From Thioclava sp. GXIMD2076 (lineage in GTDB: Bacteria; Pseudomonadota; Alphaproteobacteria; Rhodobacterales; Rhodobacteraceae), in contig NZ_CP149932.1 in assembly GCF_037949795.1 (NCBI RefSeq), positions 496,001 to 560,000 on the forward strand: a stretch of DNA of 64,000 bases, written 5' to 3'. Shown piece by piece: positions 53,564-62,351 of this stretch (positions within the stretch are counted from its first letter, which is position 1; the number at the start of each line of letters is the position of its first letter). A program made the position numbers and the translations under genes. The notes beneath the pieces are model-generated. The model searched no databases. It was not told the origin of the DNA and worked only from the letters and a program-made list of their open reading frames with translations.

Positions 53564-54430
53564 ATGACCACGCCTCGTCTGAGTTTCGAATTTTTCCCCC
53601 CGCAAACGCTGGAAGCGTCGTTCCGCCTTTGGGAGACGGTAAAGGTTCTGGCCCCGATGCAGCCGGAATTCGTCTCGGTGACCTATGGTGCTGGTGGCAC
53701 GACCCGCAGGCTGACCCATGAGGCGGTGACAACCATTGGCAAGAATTACGGGCTGAACGTGGCCGCCCACCTCACCTGCGTCAACGCCACCCGCGCCGAG
53801 ACGATGGAGATCGTGGATGCCTATGCCGAAGCGGGCGTCAACCAGCTGGTGGCGCTGCGCGGCGATGCCCCCAAAGGCCAGGAGCGTTTCACGCCCCATC
53901 CCGAAGGCTTTGCCTCCTCGGTCGAGCTGATCGAGGCGCTGGCCGCCGATGGCCGCTTCACCATCCGGTGTGGCGCCTATCCCGAGCCGCACCCCGATGC
54001 CGCCGACGACATGGCCGATGTGCGCTGGCTCAAACGCAAATGCGAGGCCGGTGCGACCTCGGCGCTGACCCAGTTTTTCTTCGAGGCGGAGACCTTCTTC
54101 CGCTTCCGCGACCGCTGCGAGAAAGAGGGCGTGAAGGCCACCATCATTCCCGGCATCCTGCCGATCCAGTCGTGGAAGGGCGTGCAGCGCTTCGCGGCCA
54201 ATTGCGGCGCGAATATCCCCGAGCATCTCGGTCCTGCCTTCGAGAAGGCCATTGCCGAGGACCGCGAGCAGGAGCTGTCGATCGAACTTTGCACCAAGCT
54301 GTGTGAAGAGCTGATCGCCGGGGGCGTGGAAGACCTGCATTTCTACACCGTCAACCGCCCCGTTCTGACGGGCCGCGTGTGCCAGAATCTCGGCCTTGCA
54401 CAGGGGCTTGATCTGGGCGCGGTTGCCTAA
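53564..54430 (+). CDS. metF: Methylenetetrahydrofolate reductase
   Basis: FAD enzyme reducing 5,10-methylene-THF to 5-methyl-THF for methionine synthesis. The 288-residue product starts with LSFEFFPPQT, has VSVTYGAGGTTR (conserved TYGAGG), NQLVALRGDAPKGQE, FFFEAETFFRFRDRC and ends FYTVNRPVLTGRVCQNLGL. The ATG at 53564 has AAGGA 8 bases upstream. Divergent from metR and followed by a terminator. Confidence 0.97.
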   Translation: MTTPRLSFEFFPPQTLEASFRLWETVKVLAPMQPEFVSVTYGAGGTTRRLTHEAVTTIGKNYGLNVAAHLTCVNATRAETMEIVDAYAEAGVNQLVALRGDAPKGQERFTPHPEGFASSVELIEALAADGRFTIRCGAYPEPHPDAADDMADVRWLKRKCEAGATSALTQFFFEAETFFRFRDRCEKEGVKATIIPGILPIQSWKGVQRFAANCGANIPEHLGPAFEKAIAEDREQELSIELCTKLCEELIAGGVEDLHFYTVNRPVLTGRVCQNLGLAQGLDLGAVA

Positions 54431-54460
54431 GCAGGCCATGCCTGACAAGATACGCGAAAC

Positions 54461-54482
54461 AGGGGCCGCTCGGCCCCTTTTT
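54461..54482 (+). terminator. Intrinsic terminator of metF
   Basis: Stem AGGGGCC / GGCCCCT around GCTC with a T-run, 30 bases after the metF stop. Confidence 0.82.
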
Positions 54483-54506
54483 CATGCCATCTGTATGGAG
54501 TCTCCT

Positions 54507-55004
54507 ATGACCGATCCTGCCTATTTTGCCGAAAACGCAGATGATTTCCTGACCCGCGACGAGGTGACCTCGGTCGATGGCGTGACCTATCTGCAAAAGA
54601 TCATCGACGGCTCCGCCCCCCATCCGACCGTCGCCAAGATCATGAATTTCCGCGTGATCGGAGCCGAATATGGCAAGGTCACCTTCCGTGGCTTCCCGCT
54701 GCATGAGCAAAGCAACGCGTTCGGGTCCACCCAGGGCGGCTGGTATGGCATGGTGCTCGATAGCTGCATGTCGATGGCGGTGATCTCGGGTCTGAAAAAG
54801 GGCCAGTTCCAGTCCACCATCGAATACAAGATCAACCTGATCCGCGCCATCAAACCCGGGACCGAGCTGACCATCACCGGCCTCCTCACCCATATCGGGC
54901 GCTCGACAGGCGTTGCCACCGGCGAGATCCGCGGCACCGAGGATGGCAAGCTTTATGGTCAGGGCTCCTGCACCTGCTTCATTCAGGGCGAAGCGCGGGA
55001 CTGA
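54507..55004 (+). CDS. PaaI-family hotdog thioesterase
   Basis: Predicted acyl-CoA thioesterase of the hotdog fold. The 165-residue product has the PaaI/YbgC-like pattern: NAFGSTQGGWYGMVLDSCMS followed by MAVISGL (the family's active-site region), then YKINLIRAIKPGTELTITG and GEIRGTEDGKLYGQGSCTCF. GGAG lies 6 bases before the ATG at 54507; upstream ATGs would run through the metF terminator. Substrate is unknown. It is convergent with the 55011 gene, 6 bases apart. Confidence 0.88.
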   Translation: MTDPAYFAENADDFLTRDEVTSVDGVTYLQKIIDGSAPHPTVAKIMNFRVIGAEYGKVTFRGFPLHEQSNAFGSTQGGWYGMVLDSCMSMAVISGLKKGQFQSTIEYKINLIRAIKPGTELTITGLLTHIGRSTGVATGEIRGTEDGKLYGQGSCTCFIQGEARD

Positions 55005-55010
55005 CCCCGC

Positions 55011-55547
55011 CTATAGCTCGTAATAGACATAGGCCTTGCCGATGATCCGCTGCCAGCGCCCCTCGCGCCATCGGTCATAGAGCGCCTGATCGAACCCTTC
55101 GGGACTGTAGAGCCCCGAGCCCATGATCTTGCCGTCCCCGCTCAACAGCCGGTAGCGGATCGTCGGCTGGATATTCAGCTCGGGCACCTCATCGGCCGTC
55201 AGGATCCTCAGCCGCCCCTTGGCAATCGCCGCATCAAGGGCCGGATCCTGCTCCAGCGCCACCAGACGCTGCACAAGACGTTCCTTATAGGCGGCCTTGT
55301 TCGCAGGCAGAAGAAAGCAAGAGATCTCGACCCGCTCCGCGCCAATGACGGATCTGAGAAGCCGCCCCATACCGGGGCTTTCGCCACAAAGGGCAATCGC
55401 TTGCTCGAACCCGATCTGCACCGTCAGCATATCGCGGCCCGGAAGATGCCGCGCGTCGAGCCCTACCGGCGCGACAGCGCCACCACTGGCCAGAAGCCTC
55501 AGAACAAGATGGTCAAGGCGGGGCATGCGAGGCATTTGCACAACCAT
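55011..55547 (-). CDS. Uncharacterised cytoplasmic protein
   Basis: Family not recognised. The 178-residue product has no signal peptide or membrane segment. It is a mixed alpha/beta sequence with a hydrophobic N-terminal half (LDHLVLRLLASGGAVAPVGL), a helical centre (LLPANKAAYKERLVQRLVAL) and a Tyr-rich end (IRYRLLSGDGKIMGSGLYSP, then IIGKAYVYYEL). CGGAG lies 6 bases before the ATG at 55547. Downstream on this strand it meets the thioesterase gene. Confidence 0.72.
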   Translation of the reverse strand: MVVQMPRMPRLDHLVLRLLASGGAVAPVGLDARHLPGRDMLTVQIGFEQAIALCGESPGMGRLLRSVIGAERVEISCFLLPANKAAYKERLVQRLVALEQDPALDAAIAKGRLRILTADEVPELNIQPTIRYRLLSGDGKIMGSGLYSPEGFDQALYDRWREGRWQRIIGKAYVYYEL

Positions 55548-55626
55548 GGGCGTCTCCGTAGGAATCACCCTTACCTTGCGGCAATATGCTGAATGCGAGA
55601 TTAAATGCCGGCCGCCTTCCGGATGC

Positions 55627-55653
55627 AAAAAAAGGGGCCTTCCGGCCCCTTCT
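55627..55653 (-). terminator. Terminator of etfD
   Basis: Minus strand: AAGGGGCC, GGAA loop, GGCCCCTT followed by a T-run, immediately after the etfD stop. It shares its stem sequence with the terminators at 8531 and 16932. Confidence 0.85.
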
Positions 55654-55655
55654 CG

Positions 55656-57302
55656 TCACATATTGGGATAGTTCGGGCCATCGCCGCCTTGGGGTGTGGT
55701 CCAGTCGATATTCTGGGACGGGTCCTTGATATCGCAGGTCTTGCAATGGACGCAGTTCTGGAAGTTGATCTGGAAACGCGGGCCATCCTCGCCGTCCAGC
55801 ACTTCATAGACACCTGCGGGGCAGTAACGCTGTGCGGGCTCGGCATATTTCGGCAGGTTGACCGAGATCGGCACCGACGCATCGCGCAGCTTCAGGTGGC
55901 AGGGCTGGCTTTCCTCGTGGTTGGTGAAGGAGAAGCTCACATTGGTCAGCCGGTCAAACGACAGCTTGCCATCGGGTTTGGGATACTCGATAGGCTGGAA
56001 ATCCTTGGCCTCGCCCGTGGCTGCCGCATCGGTCTTGCCATGCGCCAGCGTGCCGAAGACGGAGAAGCCGAAGAGCTCGTTCGTCCACATGTCAAACCCG
56101 CCCAGAACGGTCGAGGCATACATGCCCCATTTCGCCCACATCGGTTTGACATTGCGCACCTTTTTCAGGTCGCGGCCAATCGCTCCATCACGGACCTCGG
56201 CCTCGTAGGCAACCAGCTCATCGCCCGAACGGCCCGCCTTGATCGCCTCGGCCGCAGCCTCGGCCGCCGCAATCCCCGAGAGCATCGCATTATGGTTGCC
56301 CTTGATGCGCGGCACATTGACCATACCCGCCGAACAACCCAAGAGCACGCCGCCCGGGAAGCTCATCTTGGGCAGCGACTGATAGCCGCCTTCCGAGATC
56401 GCCCGCGCGCCGTAAGCCACGCGCTTACCGCCCTCGAGGAGCTTGGCCACCTCGGGGTGATGCTTGAAGCGCTGGAATTCCATATAGGGGAAGACATAAG
56501 GGTTCTCGTAGTTCAGATGGACCACGAAACCCACATAGACCTGATTGTTCTCGAGGTGATAGATAAACGAGCCGCCACCCGCATTATTGCCCAGCGGCCA
56601 ACCCATCGTATGGGTCACGGTGCCTTCGGAATGCTTGGCGGGGTCGATCTCCCAGATCTCCTTCATGCCAAGGCCGAATTTCTGCGGGCAATGGCCTTCG
56701 GAGAGGTTATAGCGGTCGATCACGATCTTCGAGAGAGACCCGCGCACGCCCTCGCTGAGGAACACATATTTTCCGCGCAGCTCCATGCCCGGTTCATAGG
56801 CAGGCCCCGGCGTGCCATCGGCCTCGCGGCCGAACTCGCCCGCCACGACCCCCGCCACGCGGTCGCCCTCCATGACAAGTTCCGAAGCTGCCATACCGGG
56901 GAAGATCTCGACGCCCAGCTCCTCGGCCTGCTCGGCCAGCCAGCGGCAGACATTGCCCATCGATACGATGTAATTGCCCTCGTTCGACATCAGCTTGGGC
57001 ATCGGCCAATGCGGGATCTTGGTGGCCTTGGTCTCGGTCAGCAGAAGGAAGTTATCTTCCGTCACCGGTGTATTGAGCGGCGCGCCCTTTTCCTTCCAGT
57101 CGGGGATCAGCTTCGTCAGCCCCACCGGATCCAGCACAGCGCCCGAGAGAATATGCGCGCCCACCTCGGAGCCCTTCTCCAGCACCACGACCTCCAGTTC
57201 GGGGTCGATCTGCTTCAGACGGATCGCCGCAGACAGCCCCGACGGGCCAGCTCCAACGATGACAACGTCATATTCCATCGACTCGCGGGTAATCTCGGTC
57301 AT
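55656..57302 (-). CDS. etfD: Electron transfer flavoprotein-ubiquinone oxidoreductase
   Basis: Membrane-associated FAD/4Fe-4S enzyme passing electrons from ETF (fed by acyl-CoA and other dehydrogenases) to ubiquinone. The 548-residue product has the FAD site VVIVGAGPSGLSAAIRLKQI, the quinone-binding region, and a C-terminal cluster domain with Cys in RYCPAGVYEVLDGEDG and NCVHCKTCDIKDP. Length matches the family. Divergent from greA. An acyl-CoA dehydrogenase that could feed it ends this window. Confidence 0.97.
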   Translation of the reverse strand: MTEITRESMEYDVVIVGAGPSGLSAAIRLKQIDPELEVVVLEKGSEVGAHILSGAVLDPVGLTKLIPDWKEKGAPLNTPVTEDNFLLLTETKATKIPHWPMPKLMSNEGNYIVSMGNVCRWLAEQAEELGVEIFPGMAASELVMEGDRVAGVVAGEFGREADGTPGPAYEPGMELRGKYVFLSEGVRGSLSKIVIDRYNLSEGHCPQKFGLGMKEIWEIDPAKHSEGTVTHTMGWPLGNNAGGGSFIYHLENNQVYVGFVVHLNYENPYVFPYMEFQRFKHHPEVAKLLEGGKRVAYGARAISEGGYQSLPKMSFPGGVLLGCSAGMVNVPRIKGNHNAMLSGIAAAEAAAEAIKAGRSGDELVAYEAEVRDGAIGRDLKKVRNVKPMWAKWGMYASTVLGGFDMWTNELFGFSVFGTLAHGKTDAAATGEAKDFQPIEYPKPDGKLSFDRLTNVSFSFTNHEESQPCHLKLRDASVPISVNLPKYAEPAQRYCPAGVYEVLDGEDGPRFQINFQNCVHCKTCDIKDPSQNIDWTTPQGGDGPNYPNM

Positions 57303-57474
57303 AAATCAGGGGCTCCCTAGCTGGCCTTGCGCGTGCTTTTTTACTTCGACTAGCCTACCTTCTTGTTCAAGGCAATGCGACCCCATGTCTAGCGCCATGT
57401 GTCGATCGCCGGAAATACGAAACCGACATTCCGCCGATCAGGCGCGAAATTTCGCATCTCGCCGTGGCAGGGCC

Positions 57475-57503
57475 TTGACACTGCGGCGTCATCCCCGATT
57501 TAC
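57475..57503 (+). promoter_or_regulatory. Sigma-70-type promoter candidate of greA
   Basis: TTGACA (57475-57480), 17-base spacer, ATTTAC (57498-57503), 48 bases upstream of the greA ATG. The -35 is perfect and the -10 is weak. The rest of the 249-base gap to etfD shows nothing else I recognise. Confidence 0.6.
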
Positions 57504-57551
57504 ACTTCACGGACCGCCCAAGGAAAAACAAAACGGCAAAGGGCCTTGCTT

Positions 57552-58022
57552 ATGGAAAAGATACCGCTGACCCGCGCGGGGTTTAACCGGCTGGATGCCG
57601 AGCTGAAGAAACTGAAATCCGTCGAACGTCCTGCAATCATTCAGGCGATTTCGGAAGCGCGCGAGCTGGGCGACCTCTCGGAAAACGCCGAATACCACTC
57701 GGCGCGTGAAAAGCAGAGCTTTATCGAAGGCCGCATCAAGGAGATCGAGAGCATTCTCGGCCTCGCGCAGGTAATCGATCCGAAAACCATGTCGGGATCG
57801 GTGAAATTCAGCGCGACCGTGAAGATCGTCGATGTCGATACCGATGAGGAGAAATCCTACCAGATCGTCGGCGAACAGGAAGCCGATCTGGAAAAAGGTC
57901 TCCTGAACGTGAAATCGCCCCTCGCGCGCGCCCTGATCGGCAAGGACGAAGGCGATACCGTCGATGTGCGCACCCCCGGTGGCACGCGCAGCTACGAGAT
58001 TCTCGAGATTCTCTTCGTCTGA
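57552..58022 (+). CDS. greA: Transcription elongation factor GreA
   Basis: Rescues backtracked RNA polymerase by stimulating transcript cleavage. The 156-residue product has the coiled-coil finger with the acidic tip ([20 protein letters not shown]) and the C-terminal domain ending [20 protein letters not shown] and YEILEILFV. Start ATG at 57552; in-frame codons upstream lie in the promoter. It is followed 40 bases later by an uncharacterised gene. Confidence 0.97.
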   Translation: MEKIPLTRAGFNRLDAELKKLKSVERPAIIQAISEARELGDLSENAEYHSAREKQSFIEGRIKEIESILGLAQVIDPKTMSGSVKFSATVKIVDVDTDEEKSYQIVGEQEADLEKGLLNVKSPLARALIGKDEGDTVDVRTPGGTRSYEILEILFV

Positions 58023-58062
58023 GCTTTCGTATCCGATCCTCCTGACCTGACGGAGCCCGCAG

Positions 58063-59097
58063 ATGGCAACCGAAAAACCCGATCCGTTGAACCGCCCGCT
58101 CGATCAGGCCCCGCCCGTCACGGGCGGCGGCATCGGCCGCGGCGAGATCATTGCGGCTGTTCTGAGCCTGATCTGGCTGGCACTGGTCATCGGGATCTGG
58201 GCTCTCGCGCCCGTCGGGTCGGAAACGGACAGCTCGACAGGGGCGCTGGGTCTGGTCTTCGCGCTTGTGGGTATCTTCCTGCCCTTCGCGATGATCTGGA
58301 TCGCCGCCCTCACCGCGCGTTCGGCCCGCGAGATGCGGGCCGAGGCACAGTCTCTGCGGGCCTCTGTGGACACGATGCGTCAGGCATGGGTCACCGAGGC
58401 CCGTGCCCGCCGTGATGGCGCGCAGGACAAGAAGCTCGACGAACTGCTCCAGAGCACACGCCAGACCGAGGCTACGATCGCCACTCTGATGGCGAGGGGC
58501 GAGGGGCAACTGCTCGAGGCCCATGCCGATACCAAGATGGCCCTGATCAGCCCTGCACCCGCCCGTCCGCTCTACGAGGAGCAGCCGACGCTGGAACTTG
58601 GCGCGCCCGTCGATCCGGTCGGCACGCCTGTAACGGTGTCCGATTTCGTACGGGCGCTGAACTTCCCCGATACCGCCGATGACCGCGAGGGCTTCCGTGC
58701 GCTGCGCCGCGCACTCGAGGACCGGATGATGGCCAAGCTGATCCGCTCGGCGCAGGATGTCCTGAACCTCATGTCGCAGGACGGCATCTATATGGACGAT
58801 CTCAAGCCCGACCGTGCGCGCCCCGAACTGTGGCGCCGCTTTGCCAAGGGCGAGCGTGGCCGCGAGGTCGCGGCTCTGGGCGGTGTGCGTGACCGCTCGT
58901 CGCTGGCGCTGACCGCCGCACGGATGCGCAACGACACGGTCTTCCGCGATGCGGCGCACCATTTCCTGCGCCAGTTCGACAAGACCTTCGCGGGCTTCGA
59001 GCCCAATGCCAGCGATCTGGAGATCTCGGAGCTGTCCGACACCCGTTCGGCCCGCGCCTTCATGCTGTTGGGCCGCGTCACCGGCACCTTCGACTGA
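58063..59097 (+). CDS. Uncharacterised two-helix membrane protein
   Basis: Family not recognised. The 344-residue product has a Pro-rich N-terminus, two membrane helices (about residues 29-50 and 63-87), and a coiled-coil-like stretch (about 88-150, AREMRAEAQSLRASVDTMRQ). A soluble helical C-terminal domain (about 190-344) contains VSDFVRALNFPDTADDREGF, RRALEDRMMAKLIRSAQDVL and DAAHHFLRQFDKTFAGFEPN. CGGAG is before the ATG. It lies 40 bases after greA and may be co-transcribed. It looks like a chromosomally conserved cell-envelope protein rather than an accessory gene. Confidence 0.78.
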   Translation: MATEKPDPLNRPLDQAPPVTGGGIGRGEIIAAVLSLIWLALVIGIWALAPVGSETDSSTGALGLVFALVGIFLPFAMIWIAALTARSAREMRAEAQSLRASVDTMRQAWVTEARARRDGAQDKKLDELLQSTRQTEATIATLMARGEGQLLEAHADTKMALISPAPARPLYEEQPTLELGAPVDPVGTPVTVSDFVRALNFPDTADDREGFRALRRALEDRMMAKLIRSAQDVLNLMSQDGIYMDDLKPDRARPELWRRFAKGERGREVAALGGVRDRSSLALTAARMRNDTVFRDAAHHFLRQFDKTFAGFEPNASDLEISELSDTRSARAFMLLGRVTGTFD

Positions 59098-59099
59098 CC

Positions 59100-59744
59100 T
59101 CAGCCTGATGAGCGGGACTGCCCCGGATCGGGCGCATTGCGCCCGTTATCCCATGGTTTGAGCGGGCGCACCATCATGAACACCGTGCGGTAGAGGAACA
59201 GCATCTCCGTCAACCGGCTCTCCCGCACCCGCACGACATGGAAGCCCAGCCGTTCATAGAGCGCCCGTGCCCGCATGTTTTCCTTGATCACATCGAGCCG
59301 CAGCTGGACATAGCCGCGCCTACGGGCCTCGGTGCAGACCGCCTCGAGCAACGCTGTGCCGATCCCGCCCGAGCGCTGGTCGGCGCGCACGGACAGCCCG
59401 TCCACCACCATCGCCTTATGTTCCTGATCGCGGGCCAGCACCCACAGGCAGGTCAGCCGCCATGCAGCACCGAACAACCCGTAGATTTCCCGCAGATCTG
59501 CATTATCGCCTCCCACGAACGCTCCGTGCGCCGTGCGGAACCCCACAATTCCCAGAAGCTCCTGCGTCTCCTCGTTGATCGCGCAAAACCCGTGCGTGCC
59601 ATCCATCACCCGTTCGACAAAGGCCAGCGCCCGCGGGTCGGGCCCCAGAACACGGCCCAGCTTGCTGCCGAAGGCCTGCCAGTAGAGCTTCGCCGCCGCC
59701 GCACGATGATGATCGGGGATGCCCCGCCGGATACGATAGGTCAT
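59100..59744 (-). CDS. GNAT-family acetyltransferase downstream of mobA
   Basis: Predicted N-acetyltransferase, substrate unknown. The 214-residue product has GNAT motif A (VDGLSVRADQRSGGIGTALL, with the Arg/Gln-x-x-Gly-x-Gly/Ala acetyl-CoA loop) and motif B (LDVIKENMRARALYERLGFH). An unusual N-terminal part resembles motility or stress GNAT proteins. Its ATG overlaps the mobA stop (ATGA), so it is co-translated with mobA; no known link to molybdenum cofactor follows. Confidence 0.88.
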   Translation of the reverse strand: MTYRIRRGIPDHHRAAAAKLYWQAFGSKLGRVLGPDPRALAFVERVMDGTHGFCAINEETQELLGIVGFRTAHGAFVGGDNADLREIYGLFGAAWRLTCLWVLARDQEHKAMVVDGLSVRADQRSGGIGTALLEAVCTEARRRGYVQLRLDVIKENMRARALYERLGFHVVRVRESRLTEMLFLYRTVFMMVRPLKPWDNGRNAPDPGQSRSSG

Positions 59745-60319
59745 CGCACGGCCCTCCCCGCGGCAAGCGCCAGATCCTCGGGCGTGTTGATATTGAAGAA
59801 CGGATCGGGCGGCGCCTCGAATACCACCGCGCGCGCACCCTGCAGAGGCCGCCCCAAACGGCGCTCTCCCGCGCGCAGGGCCCGCGCCACCTCATCGCGC
59901 AGGCCCACCGGCCATGCGGCAAAGGTCGGATGCCTGCGCTCTGACGACATGGCCAGCGCTGGTCCCTCCCCCGCAAGGCGCGCGACAAGATCGTATGGCA
60001 GGAAAGGCGTATCCACCGCCACCGTGACCACACCCTGTGCGCCCTGCGCCTGCGCCCAATCGAGACCGGCCAGTATCCCCGCCAGCGGCCCCTCGTGCAG
60101 ATGCGCGGGCGGATCGGGCAGAACGGGGCAGCCCTGAGCCCAGGGCGCAAACCGCGCACCATCACCATTGGCCGAAATCGCCACGCGCTCGACCTGCGGT
60201 GCGAACCGCGCCATCACATGTGCCAGAAGAGGCTGACCGCCCAGCGGAACAAGCGCCTTATCGACACCCCCAAGACGACGTCCTTCGCCCCCCGCGAGGA
60301 TCAGGCCGAAATACCCCAA
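59741..60319 (-). CDS. mobA: Molybdenum cofactor guanylyltransferase MobA
   Basis: Adds GMP to molybdopterin to make the MGD cofactor of DMSO-reductase-family enzymes. The 192-residue product has the nucleotidyltransferase motif LILAGGEGRRLGGVDKALVP, GPLAGILAGLDWA and VTVAVDTPFLPYDLVARL, and ends FFNINTPEDLA. The start is TTG at 60319 with GGAGG 4 bases upstream and no ATG alternative in frame. First gene of a two-gene operon with a GNAT enzyme, divergent from azlC. Confidence 0.94.
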   Translation of the reverse strand: MGYFGLILAGGEGRRLGGVDKALVPLGGQPLLAHVMARFAPQVERVAISANGDGARFAPWAQGCPVLPDPPAHLHEGPLAGILAGLDWAQAQGAQGVVTVAVDTPFLPYDLVARLAGEGPALAMSSERRHPTFAAWPVGLRDEVARALRAGERRLGRPLQGARAVVFEAPPDPFFNINTPEDLALAAGRAVR

Positions 60320-60412
60320 ATTGCCTCCGATACAATTCTGGGCTTGAGAGCGCCCAGACAGGCTTTATGACATGCCCCCACAGACCCCAACTTACAAGAG
60401 TAAAGCATCCCC

Positions 60413-61123
60413 TTGCGTAAGGCATTTCTGCGTGGCGTGATCAGCACGCTCCCCTTCACCCTCGTGATCGCGCCCTTCGGGCTTCTGTTCGGCGTGGCCG
60501 CGACCGAGGCCGGTTTCGATCTGGCACAGGTCATGGGCTTCACCATACTGGTACTGGCGGGGGCCTCGCAGTTTTCCGCCATCCACCTGATGAGCGAACA
60601 TGCCTCGGTGGTGCTGGTCATCCTCACCTCGCTTGCGATCAATATGCGCATGGCCATGTATTCGGCGGCGCTTGCCCCCTATCTGGGCCAGGCAAAACGC
60701 TGGCAGCACATGCTGGTGGCCTATTTCCTGATCGACCAGACCTTTGTGACCGCAGAAACCGAATACCGCAGTCGCCCGAACCTGAGCATAGGCGAACGGC
60801 TGGCCTTCTATGCGGGCTGTAGCATGATCCTGCCGCCCTTGTGGTTTCTGGCCACACTGCTGGGGGCCTTGGTGGGGGCCTCGATCCCGCAGGAATTCGC
60901 GCTGGATTTCGCGGTGCCGATCACCTTTCTGGCGATGATCGCGCCCGTGCTGCGGTCGCTGCCACATATCGCGGCGGCGCTGGTCTCGGTGGTGGTTACG
61001 CTCCTCTTGGGCTTTCTGCCCGCAGGCACGGGGCTGTTGGTGGCGGCGGTCTGCGCAATGGTCACCGGTGCTCAGGTCGAGCTATTTGTTGGCCGGATCA
61101 AGGCACGGAGGCAATCCGCATGA
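60413..61123 (+). CDS. azlC: AzlC-family branched-chain amino acid exporter subunit
   Basis: Large subunit of the AzlCD/YgaZH exporter for branched-chain or similar amino acids. The 236-residue product has about seven helices with the family opening FLRGVISTLPFTLVIAPFGL and LAGASQFSAIHLM, and INMRMAMYSAALAPYL. The start is TTG at 60413: an in-frame stop lies 12 bases upstream and no ATG is available. Its ribosome site is weak. A GTG at 60437 is the alternative. It overlaps azlD (ATGA). Confidence 0.91.
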   Translation: MRKAFLRGVISTLPFTLVIAPFGLLFGVAATEAGFDLAQVMGFTILVLAGASQFSAIHLMSEHASVVLVILTSLAINMRMAMYSAALAPYLGQAKRWQHMLVAYFLIDQTFVTAETEYRSRPNLSIGERLAFYAGCSMILPPLWFLATLLGALVGASIPQEFALDFAVPITFLAMIAPVLRSLPHIAAALVSVVVTLLLGFLPAGTGLLVAAVCAMVTGAQVELFVGRIKARRQSA

Positions 61124-61452
61124 GCCAGTATAGCACCGCCCAGATCTGGATGATCATCGCGATCCTCGGGATCGGCACTTTCGCCCTGCGCTATGTGTTT
61201 CTGGGGCTGGCCGCGCGCAAACCCATGCCCGAATGGTTGCTGCGCTATCTGCGCTATACGCCGGTCGCCGTATTGCCCGGAATGGTCGCGCCACTGGTGC
61301 TCTGGCCTGCGGCAACCGACGGCCAGATCGAACCCGCCCGCATGCTGGCGGCCCTGCTGACGCTCGCCGCAGGCATCGCTTCGCGCAATGTGCTGATCGC
61401 CATTCTGGCAGGGTTCGCCGCGCTCTATCTGGGGCTGTTCGTCCTGTTCTGA
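61120..61452 (+). CDS. azlD: AzlD-family small exporter subunit
   Basis: Small partner of AzlC. The 110-residue product has four hydrophobic helices and the AzlD signature LGIGTFALRYVFLGLAARKP followed by LRYLRYTPVAVLPGMVAPL. The ATG overlaps the azlC stop (ATGA), so the two are coupled. A terminator follows. Confidence 0.92.
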   Translation: MSQYSTAQIWMIIAILGIGTFALRYVFLGLAARKPMPEWLLRYLRYTPVAVLPGMVAPLVLWPAATDGQIEPARMLAALLTLAAGIASRNVLIAILAGFAALYLGLFVLF

Positions 61453-61476
61453 ACAGGTGCGCACCGCGCAAAGGAA

Positions 61477-61498
61477 AAGGGCCCCGAGGGGCCCTTTG
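61477..61498. terminator. Terminator between azlD and the lipoprotein gene
   Basis: Inverted repeat AAAGGGCCCC / GGGGCCCTTT with a 2-base centre, between convergent genes; the right end reaches the lipoprotein stop. Confidence 0.75.
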
Positions 61499-62158
61499 TC
61501 AGTTCGCGGCTTTGCCGTCCTGAAGCTCGAAGGCTTTCTCGCGGATTTCGGCGGCGCGCGGATCCGTCTGCTGGATCATCAGGACACCCGTATTATTCTC
61601 GGGATCGTTGTCATGATAGACGCGATAGGTCGCGCCCGGCAGTTCGGAGAAATAGCGCGAGAGCTTCTTGGGCGACCATGTATGGTGGATCGCCCCGAAG
61701 CCCGGCACATCCTTCAGCACGGTCGAGATCGCATTGGCGCAATAGGATTTCCGCGCGGCCCCGTATTTCTCGGCATTCGCGCGGATCTGCTGCGCCTGCG
61801 CCATGGTGACCGGCACCTTCTGCTCGATCACGTCCCAACGGTCGCGGGCGTGGTAGTCGATATAGAATTTGCGCATCCGCTCGGTGATACCGAAATGCAG
61901 GTCGTTCCGCTCGGGCGAATAGGGGTGATACCATGTGCCCGCCGGATCATAGAGAACCCGCTCCGGCCCGTCGATCATAAGGCCCGAATGGCCACCTGCG
62001 CCGGTCTCGCGGCTGACCACGGTGTAAAGCGTGACCGAGGGCGGATCGCCCGACACATAATGGGCTTTGGCAACCGCGTCATCCGGCGCCCAATGCGGTT
62101 CAGCCGCACAGGCAGCAAGGCCCAGCAACATGCCCAAACAAACAAGTAGTCGGCGCAT
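61499..62158 (-). CDS. Lipoprotein with possible permuted papain-like (NlpC/P60-like) catalytic domain
   Basis: Exported lipoprotein, function unknown. The 219-residue precursor has signal and lipobox LLGLAAC (Cys at residue 17). The mature part contains GAGGHSGLMIDGPERVLYDP and, later, KSYCANAISTVLKDVPG followed by AIHHTWSP. The order His before Cys matches circularly permuted papain-fold hydrolases (YaeF/LRAT type), which would make it a possible peptidase or amidase; this is an inference from three short motifs. It is monocistronic and convergent with azlD. Confidence 0.72.
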   Translation of the reverse strand: MRRLLVCLGMLLGLAACAAEPHWAPDDAVAKAHYVSGDPPSVTLYTVVSRETGAGGHSGLMIDGPERVLYDPAGTWYHPYSPERNDLHFGITERMRKFYIDYHARDRWDVIEQKVPVTMAQAQQIRANAEKYGAARKSYCANAISTVLKDVPGFGAIHHTWSPKKLSRYFSELPGATYRVYHDNDPENNTGVLMIQQTDPRAAEIREKAFELQDGKAAN

Positions 62159-62351
62159 CAGCCAGACCCCCTTCAATCTTTTGCAATCACTAGGGGCCAA
62201 CATCCCCTATCCCGCCTTTGTGAAGCATCAAATCCGGTTGGAGACAACAGCAACACAGGCCCGTGACAGATAAAACCGCAAGCTGTTCTGCCAAGGGCAC
62301 GATCATAAAAACACGGCCTTAGAACACGCGGGCTCACATCTGGCGCAGGGC

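Noticed and set aside
55605..57320. A 571-codon plus-strand frame opposite etfD
   Set aside because: Antisense shadow of ETF-QO, which is unambiguous on the minus strand.
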